Assembly (NCBI RefSeq): GCF_030015065.1
Contig: NZ_JAIVFN010000014.1
Location: 1-52,362, forward strand
From: Xanthobacter autotrophicus
GTDB taxonomy: Bacteria; Pseudomonadota; Alphaproteobacteria; Rhizobiales; Xanthobacteraceae
Direction: 5' to 3'
Length of the DNA stretch: 52,362 nucleotides
Positions 38,820 through 48,779 of this stretch are shown here, piece by piece; position 1 is the first letter of the stretch, and every line of letters starts with the position of its first letter. The notes under the pieces are model-generated. The model had not been told where the DNA came from, ran no database searches, and saw only the letters and a program-made list of their open reading frames with translations. The position numbers and the translations under genes are program-made.

Positions 38820-41800
38820 TCAGGACGGCACGTCTAGCCCAAGCGTAACGCGGATGGGGTGATCTGCAGGCCAATCCTCCAGAGCGATGAGCAGCGGGTT
38901 CACCGGCAGTGCGACCCCATCCAGCGTGGCGGACACAATGCCCCGGCTCACACCCTGCGGATTTTCCACTGTGATGCGATATCGCGCCGAGCCGTGGCGG
39001 ATCGTCAGCTCGAAGCCCGGCCACTCCCGCGGGATGCAGGGATCGAGGCGGAACATGCACCCTTCCTTGCGCAGCCCGAGGATGCTCTCGATCCCCGCCC
39101 GTTGCATCCAGCCCGCCGAGCCCGTGTACCAGGTCCAGCCGCCGCGGCCCGCGTGGGGCGGCTCTGCATAGATGTCGGCGGCGAGCACGTAGGGCTCGAC
39201 CTTGTAGCGCAGGACGTCGGAGCGGGTCCGCGCGTGGTTGATGGGATTGAGCATGGAGAACAGGGCCGCGGCCCTGTCGCCATCTCCCAAGGCTGCGAAT
39301 GCCATCACGGACCAAAGCGCCGCATGGGTGTATTGGCCGCCATTCTCGCGGATGCCCGGCGGATAGCCCTTGATGTAGCCGGGATCGAGCGGCGTCCTGT
39401 CGAACGGCGGCGTGAACAGCAGCGCCAATCCTTCGCCCGGCCGGATCAGCTCCCGCTCCACCGCCGCCATGGCGCGGACGGCCCGTGCGGGATCGCCCGC
39501 GCCTGACAGCACCGCCCAGGACTGCGCGATGGAATCGATACGGCATTCCCCGCTCATGGCCGAGCCCAGCGGAGTGCCATCGTCGGAGAAGGCGCGGCGA
39601 TACCATTCCCCGTCCCACGCCGCGCGGTCGAGCGCAGCGCCAAGCCCCTCCGCATGGGCCCGCCATCGCGCGGCGCGCAGATCGTCTCCCCTTGCGTCGG
39701 CCAGGGGGGCGAACGCCGTGAGGGCCGCGTGCAGGAACCAGGCGAGCCAGACGCTCTCGCCCTCGCCGCCTTGGCCCACGCGGTTCATGCCATCGTTCCA
39801 GTCGCCGGTTCCGATCAGCGGCAGGCCGTGGCGGCCCAGCGCGAGACTCTGGTCCAGGGCGCGGGCGCAGTGCTCGAACAGGGAAGCGGCCTCGTCGGAG
39901 ACGGTGGGTGGGAAGAAGGCTTCGTGCTCGCTTATATTGAGCTTCTGGCCTTCCAGGAAGGGCACCCTTTCATCCAGGACGCCACGGTCGCCGCTCACCT
40001 TCACATAATGGGCGGTGGCAAACGCGAGCCAGGCGCGATCGTCGGAAATGCGGGTGCGCACGCCCCGCCCCGAATGGGGCAGCCACCAATGCTGCACGTC
40101 GCCTTCGACGAATTGCCGTGCGGCGGCCCGCAGCAGGTGCGCGCGCGTCATGTCCGGACGCAGCGGGGCAAGGGCCATTCCGTCCTGGAGCTGGTCGCGG
40201 AAGCCGTAGGCGCCGCTCGCCTGGTAGAAAGCCGAGCGCGCCCACACCCGGCACGCCAGCGACTGGTAGAGCAGCCAGCCGTTCAGCATGATGTCCATGG
40301 CGCGGTCCGGTGTGCGTACCTCGACAGCGCCGAGGATATCGTCCCAGCCCTTGGTCACTTCGGCGAGGACTGCGTCAAGGTCGGCGGCGCGGAACCGGGC
40401 GATCAGTTCGCGGGCCTCCGGCGCATCGGCACCTTCACCCAGGAGGATGACGATCTCCGCGCTGGCATTCGGGCGCAGGTGCACGGTCGACCGCATGGCC
40501 CCGCAGGGATCGAGGCCTGCCCCCACGAGCCCGGAAAGCGGCGCGAGCCGCCTGAGCGCCGCGGGGTCGGCGAGGGTGCCGTTTCGCCCGATGAATTCGC
40601 GGCGGTCGCCCGTCCAGTCGGTCTGGCGTCCGCCCATGTCGAGGAAGGCGACGCGTGACCCGAAATCGCCGTTCCAGGGATTGCAGGCGAACAGGGCCCC
40701 GGTCTCGCTGTCGATGGAAGTCGCCACGAAGGGCGCCGTGGCGGAGCGCGATGGACCGAGCACCCATTCCGCGTAGGCGGTGAGCGAGAGCCGTCGCGGG
40801 CGGCTTGTCAGGTTGCGCAGTGTGAGGCGGGAGATCTTGACGGCCCCCTCGACCGGCACGAACTGGACAAGCTCGCTCGCTATGCCATGGGCCGCATGGG
40901 TGAAGACGCTGTAGCCCCGGCCGTGGCGGGCCGCATAGGTGGCCGCCTCGTCGCGCATGGGCAGGGCGGTGGGCGTCCAGACGGCGCCGGTCTCATCGTC
41001 CCGCAGGTAGAAGGCTTCGCCGGTGCGGTCAGTGACCGGATCGTTCGACCATGGCGTGATCAGGTTTTCCCGGCTGTTCTGGGACCAGGTGGAGCCGCTG
41101 CCCTCGGCTGCCACCTGGAAACCGAATGCGGGATTGGCGACGACATTGATCCACGGCGCCGGCGTGGACCGGCCCGGGCCGAGCACCGTCACATATTCGC
41201 GTCCATTGTCGGCGAATCCGCCGAGGCCGTTGAAGAATTCCAGCTCCGGCAGCGGAGGCGGCGGCTCGGGCGCCGCTGCACGGAGTCTGAGAGGCACGCT
41301 TGGGGTGGATTCGGCTGCGCTGATCCGGTCCAGCTGCTCCACGAGGCTGCCGCGCTGGGCCACGAGTACGATGCGGGCAATGGAAGACAGGAGCGATCGC
41401 GTTTCCGCCGGAATGAGATCGGCGCGCAGCACGAATACCCGTCCCGTAGGTCCATTCCGCTCCGCCTGCGGCTGCGATCGGCTGGTGCGGACGAGTGCCT
41501 CGAGCGCGATCTGCAGATCCTGCACATAGGACGACTGGCGCTCGTTGAGGATCACCAGGTCCACCGCGAGCTGCTTCATGCGCCAGTATTCGTGCGCCTT
41601 CAGGAGTTCATGGGCGACATCGACATCGTCGAGGTCGGAAATGCGAAGCAGCACGATGGGCAGGTCACCGGAAATGCTCTGCGCCCAGAGGCCGGACTGC
41701 GGCCCCCCGCCGCGAAGGATCGTGTCCGACGCGGGGCGTAACGTCGGCGCAGCGTAGATCGCATAGCCGGCGAGCCGCTGATATGTGGCCGCATCGCCTG

Positions 41801-44800
41801 CCGTGATGCCCAAGTGGTAGAGCTCGACCTGAGCCTGCGTCCAGGCGAGGGTTGCCGCGCGGCCATACGCGGCGGTATCGTTATGCTTGTCGATGCCGTC
41901 CAGCAGCGCGCCGCGGGTGGACGTCGCCACGGTCCAGAACGCGACACGCGCCATTCCGCCCGGTTCGATCCGCACCCGCCTGCGCAGGGCGAAGATGGGG
42001 TCGAGCACCGTCCCGATCGTGTTCGACAGAGGGCGCCCGTCGATGACCGCGATGGGGGTGCGCACACCATGGCCTCGACCCAGGAAGCGCGCACGGTCGG
42101 TTTCGACCTCTGGCGTGCCGATGGCTTCGCCTTCCAGCACGCTGAAATGGCCGGCCCAGATTTCCGGCTCGCCCGGGGCGCGCCGCCGGCGCGTGGCCAG
42201 GATGGCGCCGATGTCGGCGAGGTATTCCGTCTCGACGAACAGCTTGAAAAAGGCGGGATGGGCGATGTCGGAGGCCTGAGGCGCCAGCACCAGCTCGGCG
42301 TAGGAGGTGATTTCCAATTCCCGGACGCGGTTGCCCGTGTTGGTGAGGCTGACGCGGCGGACCTCCGCATCGTCCTCGGCGGAGACGAGCACGTCCAGCG
42401 CCGTCTCCAGCGTGCCGTCGCGGCGGATGAATTCCGCGCGGTCCTCGTGAAAGGTCACGTGATAGGCGTCCGGCTCGACGCCGCTCGGCTGGAAGCCACA
42501 CGACCAGACCTCCCCGCTGTGCACGTCGCGGACAAAGACGTAGGAACCGAAATCGTCGCAGGTCGCATCCTCGCGCCAGCGGGTGATTGCGAATTCGCCC
42601 CAGCGGCTGTAGCCGGAGCCCGCGGCGGTGAGCATGGCGGCATAGCGCCCGTTGGAAAGCAGGTGGGTGGCAGGCGTGGCCTGCCGGGCAGACGTGAAGG
42701 CGCGCCCGGCGGGTGGCTCCAGATCACGGGCCCGCGCCGCTGCGCGCCCGTCCGCCGACCAGGGGCGCACCACCGCGACGTCACGGGGCGTGCGCTCCTG
42801 AAGCAGGAGTTCCGTGGCCTGGACCATGGGCTCGGCATGGAAGCGCGCGCGCATGATGCCGCCCAGAAGCGTGTCGGCGACGGCAACGATGGTCATGCCT
42901 TGGTGATGCGCCATGAAGGCCTGCACCACGGCGCGGCTCTCGCCTGCCGGGAGGCGGCTCGTGGTGTAGTCCAGCGCCTCGTAGAAGCCGTAGCGGCCAC
43001 GGGCGCCGGCCTCGCGGAGCTGGGCCAGATTGGCGCAGGCGGCGATCGGGGCGGCCATGGCGGCAAGCGCGGTCGCATAGGGCGCGATCACCAGATTGTC
43101 GCCGAGTCCCCGCTTCAGCCCGAGGCCGGGAACGCCGAAATTGGAATATTGATAGGTCAGTTCCAGGTTGCGGGCGTTGTAGGCGGATTCGGAAATCCCC
43201 CACGGCACCCCCATGCCGGCCGCGTAGTCGATCTGCCGGTGAACCACCAGCCGGTTGGTCTGGTCGAGCAGGCTGCCGGCCGGCGCGCGCATGATCAACG
43301 AGGGCATCAGATACTCGAACATGGAGCCCGACCAGGAGATCAGCGCGGCGCCGTGGGCAATGGGCGTCACCGAGCGCCCGAGACGGAACCAGTGGCGGGC
43401 AGGGACATCGCCCTTTGCGATGGCGAAGAAGCTTGCGAGCCGGGCCTCCGAGGCCAGAAGGTCGTAGCAGCTCGGATCGAGCGTGCCCTCGGCCACCAGA
43501 TAGCCGATGGACAAGAGATTGCGGCTGCGGTCCAGGAGGAAGCTGAATTCCATCTCGAGAGCCATGGCGCGGGCGGTGTTCTCGAGCGCGGCCAGGCGAA
43601 ACCCCAGATTGGTTTCATCCGTCGGTCCATCCGCCAGATCGCGGTGGTGACTGGCGATGGCGTCGAGGCTGGCCTGTGCCCAGAACAGCAAGTCCGAGCC
43701 CGGCGCGTCGCCGCGTTCGGTGGCCAGGGCCCGCGCGATATCCACCATCGTTTCCGCAGCGGCGGCGAGATCCGCCAGCCGGCAGGACATATCCTCACCG
43801 GCCGATAAGGCCCGGCGTGCGGCGGTGGCGAGGGTGGCGAGTGCTTCGTCCAATTGTGGGAGGGTCACGGTCTGGGTGCGGCGCCCGTCCGCAAGAAGGC
43901 CGGCCTCTTCGCGGGCCAGGTCCAGAGCGTCGGCGATCCCGGCAAGACGCTGCGTGATCGGCTGCGCGGACGCCTTCCAGTCCCGCAGCGCGTTGGCGAG
44001 CGCGATGAGATGCCCGGCCAGGTTTCCGCTGTCGACAGTGGAGACGTATTTCGGATCGAGGGCGCGCAGGTCGCTGGTGTCGTACCAATTGTAGAAATGG
44101 CCGCGGAAGCGGGGGAGGCCGGACATGGTGCGAAGTGTCGCCTCCAGACGGCGCACGGCGTCGCCGGTTCCCAGCCATCCGAAATCGCGGGCGCTGGCGA
44201 CTGACAGCAGATAAAGGCCCATGTTGGTCGGCGACGTCCGCCGCGCCAGCACCGGCGCGGGGGCTTCCTGGAAGTTGTCCGGCGGCAGGGCGTGGTCCGC
44301 ATCGGTCACGAAGGTCTCGAAGAACCGCCAGGTGCGCCGAGCGGTCAGCCGCAGCGTTCGGGCCTGCGCCTCCGACATCCGCAGTTGGTCCGCCGAATGA
44401 GGCGAGCGACTGACGAAGCGCGCCACCGCCGGCGATGCAGCCCACGCCGCGGCGAAGAGCGCCGCCAGCGGCCAGGCACCCCGTCCGGCGACCCCCGCAA
44501 CAAGCAGTGCCACGCCGGCGATGACAAGCGCGCCGGCCATCCGGCGATAGGAGCCGGCACGATCAAGACGTCGGGCAAGGCTCGCCTGCGCGGCCGGCAC
44601 CCATTCCAGCAGGTGCCGGCGGGTGACCAGCAGCCGCCACAGCGTGCGGGCGATGGCATCGCCCATCAGCCATGCCTCGTAAGCAAGGAACACCACCGCG
44701 AGTGCGGATTGCACCATCGCCAGACGCAGGTCTCCCAGGAGGGCGCGCAGATGACTGGAGATGGCGATGCCGCGCTGACGGGGCACGATGGCGGCGAGGA

Positions 44801-47393
44801 CCGGAATGAGATTGGGCAGCGCGAGGGTGAACAACACAACGGCGGTCCAGAACAACGCGGCGGCGAAAGGCAGCGTCCAGCCGGCGACAAGGGCCGCGAC
44901 GGCCAGGGGCGCGGACAGGGAGCGGCGCAGATTGTCGAGCATCTTCCAACGCCCCATCACGGGGATGGCGCTGAAGCCCCGGGTGGCGCCGGGGAGCTGG
45001 GGTCCGCTTCCGAAGATCCAGGGCAGAAGCTGCCAGTCGCCACGCGCCCAGCGATGGCGTCTTAGGGCGCTGACGTCGTAGCGGGCGGGAAACTCCTCCA
45101 CCACTTCCACGTCGGAGGCAAGGCCGGCACGCGCGAACACGCCCTCGAAGAGGTCATGGCTGAGGAGGGTCGAATCCGGCACGCGGCCTTTCAAGGAGGC
45201 CTCGAAGGCATCCACGTCGTAGATACCCTTTCCGGCGTAGGAGCCTTCCCCGGACAGGTCCTGGTAGACGTCGGACACGGCCGAGCCGTAGGGGTCGATG
45301 CCGCTCATGGAGGAGAAGGTGCGCTGGAACAGCGATCCTTCCTCGCCCATGGGCAGGGACGGCGTCACCCGCGGCTGGAGGACCCCATAGCCTTCCACCA
45401 CCCGCCCCGCCGCCGCATCGAAGCGGGGCCGGTTGAGCGGATGGGCCATCTTGCCGATGAGCCGGCGGACCGTGTCGTGCGGCAGCCGGGTATCGGCGTC
45501 CAGCGTCACCACATAGCGCACGTCCTCCGGCAGCCTCGGCGGGCATTCGGCGATGTCCATGAAGGTGGTATCGGCGGCACCGCGCAACAGGCGGTTCAAT
45601 TCGTGGAGCTTGCCGCGCTTGCGCTCCCAGCCGATCCAGCGCCCCTCGCCCGCGTTCCAGACCCGCCGCCGATGCAGCAGGGCGAACCGGGCGCCGCCCG
45701 GCGTGGGCCCATAGCGGGCATTGAGGCGGGCGATCCCTGCCGCGGCCACGGCGACCAAAGCGTCGTCGCCGGCCGCGTGCTCCGTCTCGGAATCAGTCCA
45801 GTCGGACAGGAGCGCGAAATAAAGATCGCCTTCGGGGCTCGCGAGGTGGTGGATTTCGAGCCGCTCGACATTTTCTTCGATGGATGCAGCACTCGTCAGC
45901 AGCGTGGGGACGGCCACCAGAGTGCGCAGATGCGAGGGAACGCCGTCACGCAATTCCAGCGCCGGCAGCGCCGTCGCCCCGAAGCCGAAGCTCATGGCGC
46001 GATTGACCAGCGCCACCGCGGCGTCGATCGCCGGCAAGGTCCCGAGCGGGGTGAGCAGAACGAGCTGTGCCGCGCCGATGCCGGCAGAGGCCAGGGCGAG
46101 CATCGGCAATGCCAGCAACGCCACGGCCGCGATGGCGATCGCCCCCACGTACCCGCCGATGCCGAAGGCCCGGTTCAGATGGGTGGAGATGCTGCCGATG
46201 GGCAGGCGAAAGCCGAGCTGACGCTCGAACGCCCGCCGCCCGGCTCCGATCAGGTGGTAGCCGGCATCGCAGTCGCGGCGGGGCCCCTCCGGGTCGCAAT
46301 GCTCGGCGCGAGCCAGTTCAGTGGCGGCGATCGCCTCACGGGCGACCTCAAGCTCGCTGCGGCGTGATCCGCGCGCCAATTGCTCGATCGCGTCCCGGTA
46401 GAGATTGCGGGTCGGAAAGTCCATGGCGTCATAGCCGCTTCCGGCAGCCAGCATGGCATGCACGCAGCTGGTGCGCTCGAACATCTCCTGCCAGTCCAGG
46501 TCGGAGATCAGACGCAGGCTGGTGATGATGTTGCGAATGGTCACGTTCGCCGCGCCCTGGCTGCGATGCACGTCGCGGACAACCGTGTCGGCCGTCGTAT
46601 GCCGGGCCGCCAGCCGCTGATCGAGCCAGACGAGGGCAGGCGTGATCCCGGGATCCTGGTCGCGCAGCCGGTGGACCAACTGCACGGCGAAGGCATCGGG
46701 GAGCCCGTCCTGCTCATGCTTGGCGAGCACAGTTGCAACGGGCTGGCTGGGGCCGCCGCCGACGCCCAGCAGACGATCGGCCAAAGCATCGGCGTCGCGC
46801 CGGGCGATGCGGTCATCGACGATCGCCTGGGCCAGACGCCGGAGATTCTCGATGAGCACGATCCGAAAGGTGATGGAGACCGCCCACAGCTCGCCAATGG
46901 TCAGCGGCTGGACCTCCTGGTAGGCCCTGAGATAGCGCGACAGCATCTCGGGATCGAAGCGGCTGTCGGTATGGGCGACGAACGCCCAGGCCACCCCGAA
47001 CACGCGCGGATATCCGACGAAGGGCCCGGCGGCGAGCTTGGGAAGCTGACGATAGTATCCCGGCGGCAGATCGGAGCGGATCTCCTGGATCTGCTTTTCC
47101 ACCAGATGGTAATTGTCGATCAGCCATTCCGCCGAAGGGGTGATGGCGCCGCCTTCGGCGACGGCCGCGGCAATGGCACGGTAGGCCGCCAGCAAAGCGG
47201 CGCCATTGTCGGCGAGGCGGACCGAGAGCGCATGTCCCTTGGTGAGCCGAGGCTCCACCGGTTGCGCCTCGGCCAGGCTGCGGGCGTGCTCTTCGAGCCG
47301 CTCCATACCGAAGAGCTCTTCGCGGACAGGCTGGTCGTCCCAGAGGGATGACGCGGACGTACGCCCGATAGCGCGGAGAAGAAGTGCGAGCAA
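38820..47393 (-). CDS. ndvB: Cyclic beta-1,2-glucan synthase
   Basis: A 2857-residue membrane enzyme, the normal size for NdvB/ChvB. Membrane helices occur near residues 400-470 and 830-980. Between them is the GT84 glycosyltransferase with VVTLDADTRLPHD (D-x-D) and RHRWARGDWQLLPW (Q/R-x-x-R-W-like). The C-terminal 1500 residues hold the glucan-binding and GH94 phosphorylase-like domains with GTGDWNDGMNRVG, IRENGGQYTHAA and WTWYTGSAGWMQR. The enzyme starts, elongates and cyclises osmoregulated periplasmic glucan from UDP-glucose. The start is an inferred TTG at 47393 after AAAGG, since the conserved N-terminus precedes the first ATG (47306). It stands as a single gene. Confidence 0.95.
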   Translation of the reverse strand: MLALLLRAIGRTSASSLWDDQPVREELFGMERLEEHARSLAEAQPVEPRLTKGHALSVRLADNGAALLAAYRAIAAAVAEGGAITPSAEWLIDNYHLVEKQIQEIRSDLPPGYYRQLPKLAAGPFVGYPRVFGVAWAFVAHTDSRFDPEMLSRYLRAYQEVQPLTIGELWAVSITFRIVLIENLRRLAQAIVDDRIARRDADALADRLLGVGGGPSQPVATVLAKHEQDGLPDAFAVQLVHRLRDQDPGITPALVWLDQRLAARHTTADTVVRDVHRSQGAANVTIRNIITSLRLISDLDWQEMFERTSCVHAMLAAGSGYDAMDFPTRNLYRDAIEQLARGSRRSELEVAREAIAATELARAEHCDPEGPRRDCDAGYHLIGAGRRAFERQLGFRLPIGSISTHLNRAFGIGGYVGAIAIAAVALLALPMLALASAGIGAAQLVLLTPLGTLPAIDAAVALVNRAMSFGFGATALPALELRDGVPSHLRTLVAVPTLLTSAASIEENVERLEIHHLASPEGDLYFALLSDWTDSETEHAAGDDALVAVAAAGIARLNARYGPTPGGARFALLHRRRVWNAGEGRWIGWERKRGKLHELNRLLRGAADTTFMDIAECPPRLPEDVRYVVTLDADTRLPHDTVRRLIGKMAHPLNRPRFDAAAGRVVEGYGVLQPRVTPSLPMGEEGSLFQRTFSSMSGIDPYGSAVSDVYQDLSGEGSYAGKGIYDVDAFEASLKGRVPDSTLLSHDLFEGVFARAGLASDVEVVEEFPARYDVSALRRHRWARGDWQLLPWIFGSGPQLPGATRGFSAIPVMGRWKMLDNLRRSLSAPLAVAALVAGWTLPFAAALFWTAVVLFTLALPNLIPVLAAIVPRQRGIAISSHLRALLGDLRLAMVQSALAVVFLAYEAWLMGDAIARTLWRLLVTRRHLLEWVPAAQASLARRLDRAGSYRRMAGALVIAGVALLVAGVAGRGAWPLAALFAAAWAASPAVARFVSRSPHSADQLRMSEAQARTLRLTARRTWRFFETFVTDADHALPPDNFQEAPAPVLARRTSPTNMGLYLLSVASARDFGWLGTGDAVRRLEATLRTMSGLPRFRGHFYNWYDTSDLRALDPKYVSTVDSGNLAGHLIALANALRDWKASAQPITQRLAGIADALDLAREEAGLLADGRRTQTVTLPQLDEALATLATAARRALSAGEDMSCRLADLAAAAETMVDIARALATERGDAPGSDLLFWAQASLDAIASHHRDLADGPTDETNLGFRLAALENTARAMALEMEFSFLLDRSRNLLSIGYLVAEGTLDPSCYDLLASEARLASFFAIAKGDVPARHWFRLGRSVTPIAHGAALISWSGSMFEYLMPSLIMRAPAGSLLDQTNRLVVHRQIDYAAGMGVPWGISESAYNARNLELTYQYSNFGVPGLGLKRGLGDNLVIAPYATALAAMAAPIAACANLAQLREAGARGRYGFYEALDYTTSRLPAGESRAVVQAFMAHHQGMTIVAVADTLLGGIMRARFHAEPMVQATELLLQERTPRDVAVVRPWSADGRAAARARDLEPPAGRAFTSARQATPATHLLSNGRYAAMLTAAGSGYSRWGEFAITRWREDATCDDFGSYVFVRDVHSGEVWSCGFQPSGVEPDAYHVTFHEDRAEFIRRDGTLETALDVLVSAEDDAEVRRVSLTNTGNRVRELEITSYAELVLAPQASDIAHPAFFKLFVETEYLADIGAILATRRRRAPGEPEIWAGHFSVLEGEAIGTPEVETDRARFLGRGHGVRTPIAVIDGRPLSNTIGTVLDPIFALRRRVRIEPGGMARVAFWTVATSTRGALLDGIDKHNDTAAYGRAATLAWTQAQVELYHLGITAGDAATYQRLAGYAIYAAPTLRPASDTILRGGGPQSGLWAQSISGDLPIVLLRISDLDDVDVAHELLKAHEYWRMKQLAVDLVILNERQSSYVQDLQIALEALVRTSRSQPQAERNGPTGRVFVLRADLIPAETRSLLSSIARIVLVAQRGSLVEQLDRISAAESTPSVPLRLRAAAPEPPPPLPELEFFNGLGGFADNGREYVTVLGPGRSTPAPWINVVANPAFGFQVAAEGSGSTWSQNSRENLITPWSNDPVTDRTGEAFYLRDDETGAVWTPTALPMRDEAATYAARHGRGYSVFTHAAHGIASELVQFVPVEGAVKISRLTLRNLTSRPRRLSLTAYAEWVLGPSRSATAPFVATSIDSETGALFACNPWNGDFGSRVAFLDMGGRQTDWTGDRREFIGRNGTLADPAALRRLAPLSGLVGAGLDPCGAMRSTVHLRPNASAEIVILLGEGADAPEARELIARFRAADLDAVLAEVTKGWDDILGAVEVRTPDRAMDIMLNGWLLYQSLACRVWARSAFYQASGAYGFRDQLQDGMALAPLRPDMTRAHLLRAAARQFVEGDVQHWWLPHSGRGVRTRISDDRAWLAFATAHYVKVSGDRGVLDERVPFLEGQKLNISEHEAFFPPTVSDEAASLFEHCARALDQSLALGRHGLPLIGTGDWNDGMNRVGQGGEGESVWLAWFLHAALTAFAPLADARGDDLRAARWRAHAEGLGAALDRAAWDGEWYRRAFSDDGTPLGSAMSGECRIDSIAQSWAVLSGAGDPARAVRAMAAVERELIRPGEGLALLFTPPFDRTPLDPGYIKGYPPGIRENGGQYTHAALWSVMAFAALGDGDRAAALFSMLNPINHARTRSDVLRYKVEPYVLAADIYAEPPHAGRGGWTWYTGSAGWMQRAGIESILGLRKEGCMFRLDPCIPREWPGFELTIRHGSARYRITVENPQGVSRGIVSATLDGVALPVNPLLIALEDWPADHPIRVTLGLDVPS

Positions 47394-47492
47394 ATGGACC
47401 TTTCCATCGTGCGGTGCGGCCCACGATCGGTTCAGTGAAGAGCGGTGCCGGAGGGCCGCGCCGCGCGATCTTATGACCGGTGGAGCAACGGT

Positions 47493-47714
47493 CTAATCCT
47501 CGATCGTGTCCGCGAAGGCGCGGGCGAACCGGATTGCCATGGCCCGCGCGTCCGCCTGGAGCTGCGCATTGCTCTTTGGCGCGGCGGAGCTGTTGCGGAC
47601 AGGAATCTCGAGTGTGACGGTTCCCCCACCGCTGTCTTGCTCACGCCAGATCACCCTGGCAAGGACGTGCTCGGCGTCGAGCGACTGGAAAACGATGTGA
47701 AGGCCCTTGTTCAT
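47493..47714 (-). CDS. Conserved-looking small hypothetical protein
   Basis: A 73-residue frame from the ATG at 47714: NKGLHIVFQSLDAEHVLARV, then a strand-like GGGTVTLEIPVRN and a C-terminal helix ADARAMAIRFARAFADTIED. The mix of beta strands and an amphipathic helix looks like a real small domain. I do not recognise the family. It lies 106 bases after the DUF1488 gene and probably belongs to that leftward set of small genes. Confidence 0.6.
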   Translation of the reverse strand: MNKGLHIVFQSLDAEHVLARVIWREQDSGGGTVTLEIPVRNSSAAPKSNAQLQADARAMAIRFARAFADTIED

Positions 47715-47820
47715 GGCGATCTGGGCGCCTTTCTCGCGTCGGGTCGGGCAGGACGCGCGACGAGCCTCTCGCGGTGTGTCTCGCGAACGTGCCGTGGCCT
47801 CGTCCAAAAATGCGCCGGCC

Positions 47821-48084
47821 CTAGAAGTCGGACGCGGCGAGGCGGTGGAAGTTTTGCCTGCGACGCGCATAGACACCGCTCGCGACGCGCTGGATCTGGC
47901 CCCTGTTCATGTCGAAGGCCCGCAGAGAGGCCTCTTCGTCCTGCCCGCCCTGGGGATTGAATCGCTTCAGGGCGTCAGCGTCGAGATTGAACACGATCTC
48001 AAAGGCGGAATCGTGCCCCCAGAAGGTCACGCAGCGCCTGACCGGATCAAAGATGCGGCTGGCATTGGGAAACTGGAGTGACAT
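47821..48084 (-). CDS. DUF1488 family protein
   Basis: An 87-residue protein with the DUF1488 pattern: FPNASRIFDPVRRCVTFWGH near the start (F-x-x-x-S-R, then V-x-F-W-G-H/Y-D), FEIVFNLDADAL in the middle, and a basic C-terminus. The family is widespread in Proteobacteria and of unknown function. The start follows AGGAAAG and overlaps the end of the upstream small gene by 38 bases, which suggests translational coupling. Confidence 0.75.
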   Translation of the reverse strand: MSLQFPNASRIFDPVRRCVTFWGHDSAFEIVFNLDADALKRFNPQGGQDEEASLRAFDMNRGQIQRVASGVYARRRQNFHRLAASDF

Positions 48085-48415
48085 TGGTCTTTCCTGTGAT
48101 GGCTGCGTCCACCTGGTTGGCGGCGACGGAAGACGTCAGGTCGCCGTTGCCGGCCGATGGCTGGTGATCCTTCAGCATGGCGGCCTCCAGCTCGACGGGG
48201 TCGATATCGAGGCTCGCGTACCGGCCCTGAGGAGCCGAAATCGCCGGGATATGCAGCACCGTCGCCACACGTCGGTAAGCGATGAAGGAGAGGCCGAGAA
48301 TCTGCTCCTCGTCGGTCACAACACGGTAGGTCCCAGCCGGCAAAATGCCATCGACATTGCTCAGGCGAAAGGGATGATCGAATGAAACCATGGTTTCACG
48401 GGTTCGAATGTTCAT
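48047..48415 (-). CDS. Conserved rhizobial-type hypothetical protein
   Basis: A 122-residue protein whose first 80 residues look conserved: RETMVSFDHPFRLSNVDGIL, then PAGTYRVVTDEEQILGLSFI and AYRRVATVLHIP. This layout is known to me from rhizobial hypothetical proteins of similar length. The last 40 residues are polar and may be unstructured. GAGGTG lies seven bases before the ATG and ten bases after the stop of the 42-residue gene, so both are in one transcript with DUF1488. Function unknown. Confidence 0.72.
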   Translation of the reverse strand: MNIRTRETMVSFDHPFRLSNVDGILPAGTYRVVTDEEQILGLSFIAYRRVATVLHIPAISAPQGRYASLDIDPVELEAAMLKDHQPSAGNGDLTSSVAANQVDAAITGKTNVTPVSQCQPHL

Positions 48416-48424
48416 GATAACACC

Positions 48425-48553
48425 TCAATTTTTCTTCTTTGGAGGCCCTACGGACACGGGAGACCATTTTGCGAAGACTGGCTGCGCCTCAGGTTCCTTG
48501 ATCTTTTTCGGCTTCTTGGATTCGCGGTTGCCGCGCAGCTGACCTTTGGCCAT
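48425..48553 (-). CDS. 42-residue Lys-rich small protein
   Basis: A 42-residue basic protein (MAKGQLRGNRESKKPKKIKE at the start, PPKKKN at the end). Short proteins starting MAKGQLR.NRE.KKPK are common in rhizobia and annotated as hypothetical. The strong AGGAGG ribosome site ten bases upstream supports translation. The Lys-rich sequence suggests nucleic-acid or ribosome association, which is unproven. It is the first gene of the four-gene set of small proteins, after the cspA terminator. Confidence 0.75.
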   Translation of the reverse strand: MAKGQLRGNRESKKPKKIKEPEAQPVFAKWSPVSVGPPKKKN

Positions 48554-48615
48554 GTGCGCCTCCTGTGTGGTCCGTCGGTTGATGCCGGGGGTGAAACGAA
48601 AACAGGGGTGAAATG

Positions 48616-48652
48616 AAAAACGCCTTGCCCTCTCAGGGAGGTTGCAAGGCGT
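48616..48652 (-). terminator. Rho-independent terminator downstream of cspA
   Basis: On the minus strand ACGCCTTGC (48652-48644) pairs with GCAAGGCGT (48628-48620), with further CCTC/GAGG pairing inside, followed by TTTTC. It lies 130 bases after the cold-shock gene and before the 42-residue gene, and separates the two transcription units. Confidence 0.7.
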
Positions 48653-48779
48653 CGGGCGCCCTGCGGGGCGAAGGGGGGCGCATCGCCGCCGAAGCTGCCG
48701 GTACATCCGCGGTCAGCGACAGGATCGAGATGCGCGGGGCCGCCGCTTCCGAACACTTCCGGGACGACGGCCAATCAGA

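Noticed and set aside
41814-43808. Long open frame on the plus strand inside ndvB
   Set aside because: It is antisense to conserved GH94/glucan-synthase coding sequence; high GC leaves the opposite strand open. Its translation is rich in Arg, Gly and His without family features.
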